DNA of 21,188 bases. It comes from Chloroflexota bacterium (lineage in GTDB: Bacteria; Chloroflexota; Limnocylindria; QHBO01). The stretch spans positions 1 through 21,188 of the forward strand of contig VBGQ01000026.1 in the NCBI GenBank assembly GCA_005882055.1. Direction: 5' to 3'. The notes beneath the pieces were generated by a model. It was given only the letters and a program-made list of their open reading frames with translations. It did not search any database and was not told where the DNA came from. Shown here piece by piece: positions 7,402 to 14,090 of the stretch. How positions within the stretch are numbered: the stretch's first letter is position 1; each line of letters starts with the position of its first letter. Made by a program: the position numbers and the translations under genes.

Positions 7402-8158
7402 CCGCTCGTCAGCTCCTCCGAGCCCACGACTCGGGCATAGGCGAAGACCATGGTGAGGATCGCGGCCATCAGCACGAAGCTGAGGGCGGCGGCCTGCGGG
7501 TAATCGTTGTTCGAGAGGAACAGGCGCTGGATCACGTTGCCGATCATCTGCGTGTCCGGGCTGCCGAGGAGCGCTGCGTTCACGAAGTCGCCAACGGCCG
7601 GGATGAAGGTCAGCAGCGATCCGGCAAAGACGCCAGGCATCGAGAGAGGCAGCGTGATGCGCAGGAAGGCCTGGAATCGGCTGGCGTACAGGTCGCTCGC
7701 GGCCTCGACGAGCCGCACGTCGATCTTCTCCAGTGCCACGTACAGCGGCAGGACCATGAACGGCAGGAAGTTGTACGTCAGCCCGCTGATCACCGCGATC
7801 GGGGTGGCGATCAGGCGGAACGAATCATCCAGCAGCCCCCAGCCCTTCAGGGTGCCGAGCAGGAAGCCATTGTCCGCCAGGATCAGCTTCCAGGAGAGCG
7901 TCCGGATCACGAAGCTGGTGAAGAAGGGAAGGATCACCAGCAGGAGCAGGACGTTCTTGATCCGGCCCCCGCGGAAGGCGATGGTGTAGGCCATCGGGTA
8001 GCCGATGAGCAGGGTCAGGACGGTCACGATCAGCCCGTACTCGAGCGAGCGCACCATCTGCTTGGACCAATGCACGATGCGGCAAAGAAGGCGAGCAGCC
8101 ACAGCCCGCCGGGGGTCATGAACAGGTAGGGCACCAGCCACCGGTAGCGGCGCAGCAT
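7398..8158 (-). pseudogene. potB: PotB-like ABC permease, frameshifted with an N-terminal internal deletion
   Basis: The natural start is ATG 8158, preceded by a strong GGGAGGG ribosome-binding site, and it reads MLRRYRWLVPYLFMTPGG then LWLLAFF, a typical PotB beginning. At about 8078-8088 the reading frame breaks: the start frame runs into TGA after about 42 codons. The PotB sequence resumes in another frame as RIVHWSKQMVRSLEYG and continues intact through the remaining helices, the EAA loop (EAASDLYASRFQAFLRITLP) and the last helix to the stop at 7398. About 35-45 residues that normally lie between these parts, covering the first periplasmic loop, are absent. An ATG at 8141 could start a 247-residue product without TM1. 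A deletion with frameshift is the simplest reading; an assembly error is equally possible. Confidence 0.75.
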
Positions 8159-8188
8159 CGGATCCCTCCCGAGCCCTCAGGCGATCGG

Positions 8189-10504
8189 TCAGCCGGTGGA
8201 TGCGTCCTGGAACGACTCGTTCCAGGCGCGCTCCTCGTCCTCGGTGAGCACCTTGTAGTAGAAGACGTTGGCGAGCTCTTCCTTCGTCGGCGCCACCGTG
8301 TTGGCGATGACGTTGAGCTGGTCCTTCGTCGCCTTGTCACTGGCCTTCGCGGCATCGGCCCGGATCAGGTCCGGAACTCCCTTGACCGGCGAGAAGTACC
8401 CGATGTACTCGGCCAGGGTTGTCGCGTTCGCGGGGTCGTACCAGAAGTTCATGAGCAGGTGGGCGTCGGTCGGGTGCTTCACCCGAGCTGGCATCGCCAT
8501 GTTGTCGACCCAGCGCATGCCACCGGATTCGGGGATCACGAACTTCACATCGGGGTTGTCATAGAGCTGCATCTGGGTGATGTCGCCCGACCACGCGATC
8601 GTGACCGCCAGGTTTCCACCGGCCAGCTCGTCGTAGTACTCGTTCCCGTAGAAGTTGCGGAACTGGCCCGCCTCTCGTGCAGCCTTGATCTTGTCGTGCG
8701 CCTTCTGCACGTCGGCCATGGTCGCGTTCGCGAGCGTCACGCCCTGCGAGAGCATCACCAGGCTGTAGTCATCTCGCATGTCGCTGAACATGCCTGAGCG
8801 CCCCTTGAAGGCGGGATCGAAGAGGTCGTCGATGCTCGTAATCGCGCGCTTGGTGAGCTTGGGGTTGTACCCGATGCCAGTGATCCCTGACTGCCATGCG
8901 GTGCTGAACTTGTTCCCCTTGTCGTACCAGGGATCCACGTAGAGTGGGTCGGCGTTGGCGGTGAAGTTCGGCAGCTCTGCGTGCTCGAGAGGCTGCAGGT
9001 AGCCGAGGCGGATCATCCGCTCGATCATCCAGTCGGTCATCACGATGACGTCCCAGGAGAGCTGGCCCCCCGCCGCGAGATCGGGCTGGATGGAGCCGAA
9101 GAAGTCCTCGTTGTCGTTGATCGCCTCGGTGTAGGTGACCTTGATCCCGGTTTCCTTCTGGAACTTGTCGAGGGTTGGGTGATTGCCCTTGTCATCCACG
9201 TCGATGTACTCGGGCCAGTTCGCCCAGGCCAGGACGCCGGCCTTCGAAGGCCTTGCGGTTGGGCTGGGGGTCACAGCCACGGTGTTGGACGCCTGGGGCG
9301 CGACGCCACAGGCGGCCAGGATCGCGCCCAGCGAGAGGGTGGAGCCCACGTAGACGCCTCCCCGTCCGGCATCGCGGAGGAAGGCGGAATGTGAATGAGC
9401 GCCGGCGATGACGAAGCTGTGCTGGGGACGCCAGCTCAGGCGAACGCGCTGGCCGTCGGCCAGGCCCTCGCGTGAACCGCTCGTCTCCAGGTTCTGGGCG
9501 TAGACGGTGACTTGCTGGCCCGTGCTGGTCTTGACGAGGTACTGGGTGCTGACCCCCACGTAGCTGGCGTCCAGGATCGTGCCGTCGAGGGTGTTGACGC
9601 CCGACTCGGTGCTGCCCGGGTCGCCATCTGCCAGCGCCGCGACCCGCAGCTTCTCCGGTCGCACGCCAATGCGAACCTCGCTTGCGCCGTTCACGCCGGA
9701 TGCGGGCACCTGGAGCAGCGTCCCATCCTCCAGCTTGACGCTGAGCAGCGCGCCATCGCGGCCGGCGACCGTCCCGTCGAGCAGGTTGCTCACGCCCAGG
9801 AAGCCTGCTACGAAGGCCGTGGTAGGTCGCTCGTAGAGCTCCTCGGGTGCGCCCAGCTGCTCGATCCGACCATGGTTCATGACCGCGATGCGGTCCGACA
9901 TGGTCATCGCCTCCTCCTGGTCATGCGTGACATAGATGAAGGTGATGCCGACCTCGGTCTGGATCCGCTTGAGCTCGATCTGCATCGCCTTCCGCAGCTT
10001 CAGGTCGAGGGCGCCAAGTGGCTCGTCGAGGAGCAGGACGCGCGGATGGTTGATGAGCGCCCGCGCCAGCGCCACGCGCTGCTGCTGGCCGCCGGAGAGC
10101 TGGTTGGGCCGCCGCCGTTCGTAGCCAGGGAGCTCTACGAGCTCGAGCATGTCGCCCACCTGCTTGGCGATCTGGGCCCGGTCCACCTTGCGACGCCGGA
10201 GCCCAAAGGCGACGTTCTCGAAGACGCTGAGGTGGGGGAACAGCGCGTAGTTCTGGAAGACGGTGTTCACGTCGCGCCGGAAGGGAGGCAGGTCGGTGAC
10301 GTCCCGGTCCCCCAGGCGGATCGTTCCCGCGGTCGGCAGCTCGAAGCCGCCGATCATGCGCAGGGTGGTGGTCTTGCCGCACCCGGACGGGCCCAGCATC
10401 GAGAAGAATTCACCCCGGTTGATCTCGAGTGAGAGATCGTCGACCGCGGTGACCTCGTGGAATCGCTTTGTGACCCGCTCGAGATGAACGTCGATCTGTG
10501 GCAC
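8189..10504 (-). CDS. potA-potD: fused PotA-like ATPase and PotD-like substrate-binding lipoprotein in one frame
   Basis: One open frame of 771 codons. Residues 1-365 are a complete PotA-type ATPase: Walker A GPSGCGKTT (38-46), Q-loop Q84, signature LSGGQQQ (136-142), Walker B LLLDEP (157-162), and a C-terminal TOBE region ending SWRPQHSFVI. Without any stop, residues about 372-400 read like a lipoprotein signal (FLRDAGRGG, then a hydrophobic run and lipobox LAACG with C399). A PotD-type polyamine-binding protein follows, from WANWPEYIDVDD to the end. The only internal start in that junction is GTG 9349, which leaves an implausibly short signal. GTG 10504 has GAGGG ahead of it. A cytoplasmic ATPase and an exported lipoprotein should be separate, so this looks like loss of the stop, spacer and start by deletion, or an assembly join. 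Confidence 0.85.
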   Translation of the reverse strand: MPQIDVHLERVTKRFHEVTAVDDLSLEINRGEFFSMLGPSGCGKTTTLRMIGGFELPTAGTIRLGDRDVTDLPPFRRDVNTVFQNYALFPHLSVFENVAFGLRRRKVDRAQIAKQVGDMLELVELPGYERRRPNQLSGGQQQRVALARALINHPRVLLLDEPLGALDLKLRKAMQIELKRIQTEVGITFIYVTHDQEEAMTMSDRIAVMNHGRIEQLGAPEELYERPTTAFVAGFLGVSNLLDGTVAGRDGALLSVKLEDGTLLQVPASGVNGASEVRIGVRPEKLRVAALADGDPGSTESGVNTLDGTILDASYVGVSTQYLVKTSTGQQVTVYAQNLETSGSREGLADGQRVRLSWRPQHSFVIAGAHSHSAFLRDAGRGGVYVGSTLSLGAILAACGVAPQASNTVAVTPSPTARPSKAGVLAWANWPEYIDVDDKGNHPTLDKFQKETGIKVTYTEAINDNEDFFGSIQPDLAAGGQLSWDVIVMTDWMIERMIRLGYLQPLEHAELPNFTANADPLYVDPWYDKGNKFSTAWQSGITGIGYNPKLTKRAITSIDDLFDPAFKGRSGMFSDMRDDYSLVMLSQGVTLANATMADVQKAHDKIKAAREAGQFRNFYGNEYYDELAGGNLAVTIAWSGDITQMQLYDNPDVKFVIPESGGMRWVDNMAMPARVKHPTDAHLLMNFWYDPANATTLAEYIGYFSPVKGVPDLIRADAAKASDKATKDQLNVIANTVAPTKEELANVFYYKVLTEDEERAWNESFQDASTG

Positions 10505-10572
10505 GCAGGACCCTCGGGGCGGCAGGCGCCGACCAACCTTGTCGCGTTGCAGCAGGGCTCTCGGTGGCCGGC

Positions 10573-10601
10573 AGTATACGCGGCGTTCCGCGGAAATCGA
10601 A
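10573..10601 (-). promoter_or_regulatory. predicted promoter of the pot operon with a palindrome in the spacer
   Basis: On the minus strand a good -10 TATACT (10578-10573) has a weak -35 TTCGAT (10601-10596) at 17-bp spacing. The perfect palindrome TTCCGCGGAA fills 10586-10595 inside the spacer and could be an operator. The GTG start at 10504 lies about 60 nt downstream of the expected transcription start. Confidence 0.45.
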
Positions 10602-10689
10602 CCCTTCACGCCCTCTTCACGCACAGGTGGTGCGATATCGGCACGCGGCTTGCAACTGAACCGCGCCGGCGCGCGTCAAGGGGGTGCAC

Positions 10690-10821
10690 ATGGGAAAGCC
10701 AAACCACGCCAAGCGCTCACGACCCAAGCCGATTTCTGCGCGCCGTCGCGTCCTGATCTCGCGTCGCGTGCAGGAGCTAAGGTCGAGGCGAGACCTGGAG
10801 CGCTGGCGCAGAGCCTACTGA
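10690..10821 (+). CDS. 43-residue highly basic small protein
   Basis: ATG 10690 to TGA 10819-10821 encodes 43 residues, of which about 17 are Arg or Lys, with no acidic cluster and a C-terminal WRRAY. The protein begins MGKPNHAKRSRPKPISARRR. A strong Shine-Dalgarno-like AAGGGGG at 10678-10684 lies 5 nt before the ATG, and a perfect 11-bp hairpin starts 21 nt after the stop, so the unit has the signals of a stand-alone gene. The composition suits a nucleic-acid or ribosome-associated peptide, but I do not recognise a family. It is transcribed divergently from the pot operon. Confidence 0.5.
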   Translation: MGKPNHAKRSRPKPISARRRVLISRRVQELRSRRDLERWRRAY

Positions 10822-10842
10822 ATCCGCGTCCCGCATTCATCA

Positions 10843-10870
10843 CGACGGCGGCCCACCAAGGCCGCCGTCG
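10843..10870 (+). terminator. 11-bp perfect hairpin after the small basic ORF
   Basis: CGACGGCGGCC (10843-10853) pairs perfectly with GGCCGCCGTCG (10860-10870) around a 6-nt loop CACCAA. The sequence after it, CGTCGTTGTTC, is only mildly T-rich. It separates the small ORF from the acyl-CoA dehydrogenase promoter. Confidence 0.55.
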
Positions 10871-10883
10871 CGTCGTTGTTCGG

Positions 10884-10889
10884 TAGACT
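10884..10889 (+). promoter_or_regulatory. predicted -10 box (TAGACT) for the acyl-CoA dehydrogenase gene
   Basis: TAGACT lies 35 nt before GTG 10925. The longer string TAGACTCGC is identical to the one just before the DUF1015 gene at 17808-17816. No clear -35 is seen. Confidence 0.4.
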
Positions 10890-10924
10890 CGCCGTCTCAA
10901 CTCGCACCGGGGGTCTCTCCTGCC

Positions 10925-12076
10925 GTGGATTTCGCGCTCTCCAGGGAGCACGAGGAGATTCGTCGCACGGTCCGCGACTTTGCGGAGGGACGCATCGCTC
11001 CGGTCATCGATGACCTCGAGCGAGCCGGTGAGTTCCCGCACGAGATCATCCGCGAGGCCGCGTCGCTGGGGCTGCTGGGCGTGCCGTATCCCGAGGAGGT
11101 CGGCGGCACCGGCCTCGACTCGCTGGCCTACGCGATCACCATCGAAGAGCTCTCGCGGGTGTCGGGGAGCGTCGGCATCATCGTCAGCGCGCACACCAGC
11201 CTCGGCTGCAACCCGCTCTACCTGGCCGGGACACAGGAGCAGAAGGACCGATACCTCCGCCCGCTCGCCTCCGGCGAGAAGCTCGGCGCGTACGGCCTGA
11301 CCGAGCCCGGCGCGGGCAGCGACTCGCGAGGCACCCGCACGCGTGCGCTGCGCGACGCTGACTGCTGGGTGCTGAACGGGTCCAAGCGGTTCATTACCAA
11401 TGCGGGCGTCGCCGATACGTACATCGTCACGGCCCTCACGGAGCGCGAGGCGGAGTCAGGCCATATCAGCGCCTTCATCGTCGAGGCAGGGACGCCGGGC
11501 TTCAGCATCGGGCGCATCGAGGAGAAGATGGGCCTGCACGCCAGCAAGACCGGTGAGCTCCTCTTCGAGGACTGCCGCATCCCCGCCGAGAACCTGCTCG
11601 GGGAGGAAGGCAAGGGGGATCGGCTGTTCCTCAAGACCCTCGACGGCGGCCGCATCGGGATCGGGGCCATGGCGCTCGGCCTGGCGCAGGCCGCCTACGA
11701 GGCGGCATCGGCCTATGCAAAGCAGCGAGAGCAGTTCGGCAAGCCGATCGCCGCCTTCCAGGGGATCGCCTTCATGATCGCCGACATGGCGACCGAGATC
11801 GACGCCGCGCGCCTGCTCGTCTACCGCGCCGCGTGGCTGAAGGATCGCGAGCGGCCGTATACCACCGAGGCAGCGATGGCCAAGCTGTACGCCTCCGAGG
11901 TGGCCGCGCGGGTGACCGATGCCGCGATCCAGGTGCACGGGGGCTACGGCTACGTGACCGAGTACCGCGTCGAGCGCTACCTGCGCGACGCGAAGCTGAC
12001 CGAGATCGGCGAGGGGACCAGCCAGATCCAGCGGCTGGTGATCGCCCGCAACCTGCTGGGCGTGCGCTCGACGTAG
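10925..12076 (+). CDS. acyl-CoA dehydrogenase (short-chain/branched-chain type)
   Basis: A 383-residue FAD enzyme of normal length that oxidises acyl-CoA to 2-enoyl-CoA and passes electrons to ETF. It shows the N-terminal helical domain, the YGLTEPGAGSDSRG flavin-contact segment, the WVLNGSKRFITNAG core and the C-terminal HGGYGYVTEY...RDAK region. The likely catalytic base is E363 in IGEGTSQIQ, as in short-chain and butyryl enzymes. GTG 10925 gives the standard VDFALS beginning. It converges on the acetoacetyl-CoA synthetase gene with 13 bp between stops. Chain length and branching preference cannot be fixed; butyryl, isobutyryl or isovaleryl substrates are all possible. Confidence 0.92.
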   Translation: MDFALSREHEEIRRTVRDFAEGRIAPVIDDLERAGEFPHEIIREAASLGLLGVPYPEEVGGTGLDSLAYAITIEELSRVSGSVGIIVSAHTSLGCNPLYLAGTQEQKDRYLRPLASGEKLGAYGLTEPGAGSDSRGTRTRALRDADCWVLNGSKRFITNAGVADTYIVTALTEREAESGHISAFIVEAGTPGFSIGRIEEKMGLHASKTGELLFEDCRIPAENLLGEEGKGDRLFLKTLDGGRIGIGAMALGLAQAAYEAASAYAKQREQFGKPIAAFQGIAFMIADMATEIDAARLLVYRAAWLKDRERPYTTEAAMAKLYASEVAARVTDAAIQVHGGYGYVTEYRVERYLRDAKLTEIGEGTSQIQRLVIARNLLGVRST

Positions 12077-12089
12077 GCCGGGCGACCCA

Positions 12090-14042
12090 TCAGGCCAGCG
12101 ATCCCCGCAGGGCGACGAACGCGTCGAGCGAAGTGGGATCCGAGAGCGACCCGCGGCTCGCCGCCTCATCCGGTGGCGTGCCGGTCAGGATGCGCTTGAC
12201 CGGAACCTCAAGCTTCTTGCCGGAGAGGGTGCGCGGGATCGAGGGCACCGGCACGATCTCGTCGGGAGCGTGGCGCGGCGACAGGGAGGTGCGCAGCTCC
12301 GCGCGCAGGCGGCCGCGAAGCGCCTCGTCAAGCTCGGTATCTGGCTGCAAGGCCACGAACAGGATGAGCCGATCTCCCTCCTCGAGGTGCACCACCAGCG
12401 AGTCGGCGATCTCCGGGAATCCCTCGACGACGGCGTAGAACTCGGCAGTGCCGATCCGGACCCCGCCGCGATTCAGGGTCGCGTCGGATCGACCGCTGAT
12501 CACGCAGCTGCCGCGCTCGGTGATCGTGATCCAGTCGCCGTGCCGCCAGACCCCTGGATAGTCGGAGTAGTACGCCGCGCGATAGCGGCTCCCGTCCGGG
12601 TCGTCCCAGAACCCGGTCGGCATCGACGGCATTGGCGCGCTGATCACCAGCTCGCCTTGTTCTCCGGTGACCGACCGCCCGTCCGCATCGAAGGCCTCGA
12701 TGCGGCACCCGAGATGGCGACAGCTGATCTCTCCCTCCCAGACCGGCACCAGGGGGCTGGCGCCGACAAAGGCGGTGCACACAACGGTCCCTCCGGAGAC
12801 GCTGGCCAGCTGCAGGTTCGAGCCGATCGCCTCGTACACGTACCGGAACCCTTCCGCGGGCAGCGGGGCGCCCGTGGAGCCGATGCTGCGGAGCCCGGGG
12901 AGGTCGACCTCGCGACCGGGTGCGATGCCGGCCTTTCGGCAGGCCATCAGGAAGGGAGCGCTGGTCCCGAAGCAGGTGGTGGCGGTCTCGGATGCCATCC
13001 GCCACAGGTGCATCAGGTCTGGATGGGCTGGGCTCCCGTCGTAGAGGACGACGGTCGAGCTGACGAGGAGCCCGGAGATGAGGTAGTTCCACATCATCCA
13101 GCCGGTCGTCGTGTACCAGAAGAACCGGTCCTCCGGCCCCAGGTCGTGGTGCAGGGCATGGATCTTCAGGTGCTCCAGGAGGATGCCGCCGTGGCCGTGG
13201 ACGATCGGCTTGGGCAGGCCGGTCGTTCCCGAGCTGAAGAGCACGTAGAGCGGGTGCTCGAAGGGCAGCGGCTCGAAGGCGAGCTCGCCCTGCTCCGCGA
13301 CGAGCTCATTCCAGGCGACGGCATCTGGGATCGCCGCTCCATCGGTCAGGTAGGGGAGGACGACTGTCGCCTTCAGGCTGGGCAGCGTGCTCCGGATGGC
13401 CGCCACCTCTGGCTCCCGATGGATCTCCTTGCCACCGTAGCGATAGCCGTCGACGGTGAGCAGGACGGCCGGCTCGATCTGGCCGAAGCGGTCGATCACG
13501 CTCCGCGTCCCGAACTCGGGGGCGCACGAGGACCAGATGGCACCGATGCTCGCTGTCGCCAGCAGTGCGATCGCCGCCTCCGGCACGTTGGGGAGGTAGG
13601 CCGCCACCCGATCGCCGCGCCGCACCCCCACGCGAAGGAGGCCCGCCCTGGCGCGCGCTACGGCCTCGCGAAGCTCGGTCGCGGTGAGGCGCTGCTCGGG
13701 TCGCGTCTCGGAGCGCGCGATCACGACCACGTCGTCGTCGCCGCGGCCGGCCAAGCGCAGGGCGTGTGCGGCCCAGTTGAGGCGGCTGCCAGGGAACCAC
13801 GAGGCACCCGGCATCTGTCGGGAGGTCAACACCTGCTCTGGCGGAGTCTCGAAATCGACGCCGAAATACTCGGCGATCGATCCCCAGAAGCCCTCGAGGT
13901 CGTCGACGGACCACAGCCACAGGCCGGCGTAGCCCTCGAAGCGGCGTCCCCGGTTGTCGGCCAGCCATTCGAGGAAGTGCCCGACCCGCGTGCGGCTCCG
14001 CGCGTCGGCTGGCGGGCTCCAGAGCACGCGGGGAGGCGCCAT
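12090..14042 (-). CDS. aacS: acetoacetyl-CoA synthetase (acetoacetate--CoA ligase)
   Basis: A 650-residue ANL-superfamily ligase that adenylates acetoacetate and transfers it to CoA. The N-terminal part (LWSPPADARSRTRVGHFLEW, then WSVDDLEGFWGSIAEYFGV) is typical of the acetoacetyl-CoA branch. The AMP-binding loop SSGTTGLPK is at residues 270-278, WYTTTGWMMWN follows, and the C-terminal hinge and catalytic lysine lie at RTLSGKK (first K is 609). Length matches the family. ATG 14042 is chosen; ATG 14051 would add three residues. It is divergent from the FG-GAP gene with only 48 bp between starts. It allows acetoacetate from ketogenic amino acids or polyhydroxybutyrate to enter central metabolism. 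Confidence 0.92.
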   Translation of the reverse strand: MAPPRVLWSPPADARSRTRVGHFLEWLADNRGRRFEGYAGLWLWSVDDLEGFWGSIAEYFGVDFETPPEQVLTSRQMPGASWFPGSRLNWAAHALRLAGRGDDDVVVIARSETRPEQRLTATELREAVARARAGLLRVGVRRGDRVAAYLPNVPEAAIALLATASIGAIWSSCAPEFGTRSVIDRFGQIEPAVLLTVDGYRYGGKEIHREPEVAAIRSTLPSLKATVVLPYLTDGAAIPDAVAWNELVAEQGELAFEPLPFEHPLYVLFSSGTTGLPKPIVHGHGGILLEHLKIHALHHDLGPEDRFFWYTTTGWMMWNYLISGLLVSSTVVLYDGSPAHPDLMHLWRMASETATTCFGTSAPFLMACRKAGIAPGREVDLPGLRSIGSTGAPLPAEGFRYVYEAIGSNLQLASVSGGTVVCTAFVGASPLVPVWEGEISCRHLGCRIEAFDADGRSVTGEQGELVISAPMPSMPTGFWDDPDGSRYRAAYYSDYPGVWRHGDWITITERGSCVISGRSDATLNRGGVRIGTAEFYAVVEGFPEIADSLVVHLEEGDRLILFVALQPDTELDEALRGRLRAELRTSLSPRHAPDEIVPVPSIPRTLSGKKLEVPVKRILTGTPPDEAASRGSLSDPTSLDAFVALRGSLA

Positions 14043-14075
14043 GCCGGGCATGATGCCAGACCGATTCCGCGGCGG

Positions 14076-14081
14076 TATGCT
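14076..14081 (+). promoter_or_regulatory. possible -10 box (TATGCT) for the FG-GAP gene
   Basis: TATGCT ends 9 nt before ATG 14091, giving a nearly leaderless transcript. It lies in the 48-bp divergent gap with aacS. No good -35 is visible. Confidence 0.35.
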
Positions 14082-14090
14082 GCCGCGACC

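Noticed and set aside
9310..9349. Internal GTG as the true start of a separate potD
   Set aside because: It would leave only about 13 residues before the lipobox cysteine, with no basic head and no ribosome-binding site, so it is not a credible signal peptide.
9361..9420. Twin-arginine signal in another frame (RRRSF) at the potA-potD junction
   Set aside because: That frame has no start codon upstream and would still need a frameshift to join the lipobox, so it does not rescue a separate potD.
10625..10689. Riboswitch or structured leader before the small basic ORF
   Set aside because: Only an 8-bp palindrome (CGATATCG, 10633-10640) is seen and nothing matches a known aptamer layout.
12270..14090. 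Very long plus-strand open frame running into the FG-GAP gene
   Set aside because: It is antisense to the fully conserved acetoacetyl-CoA synthetase and its translation has no recognisable domain. The signal peptide of the FG-GAP protein marks the real start at 14091.
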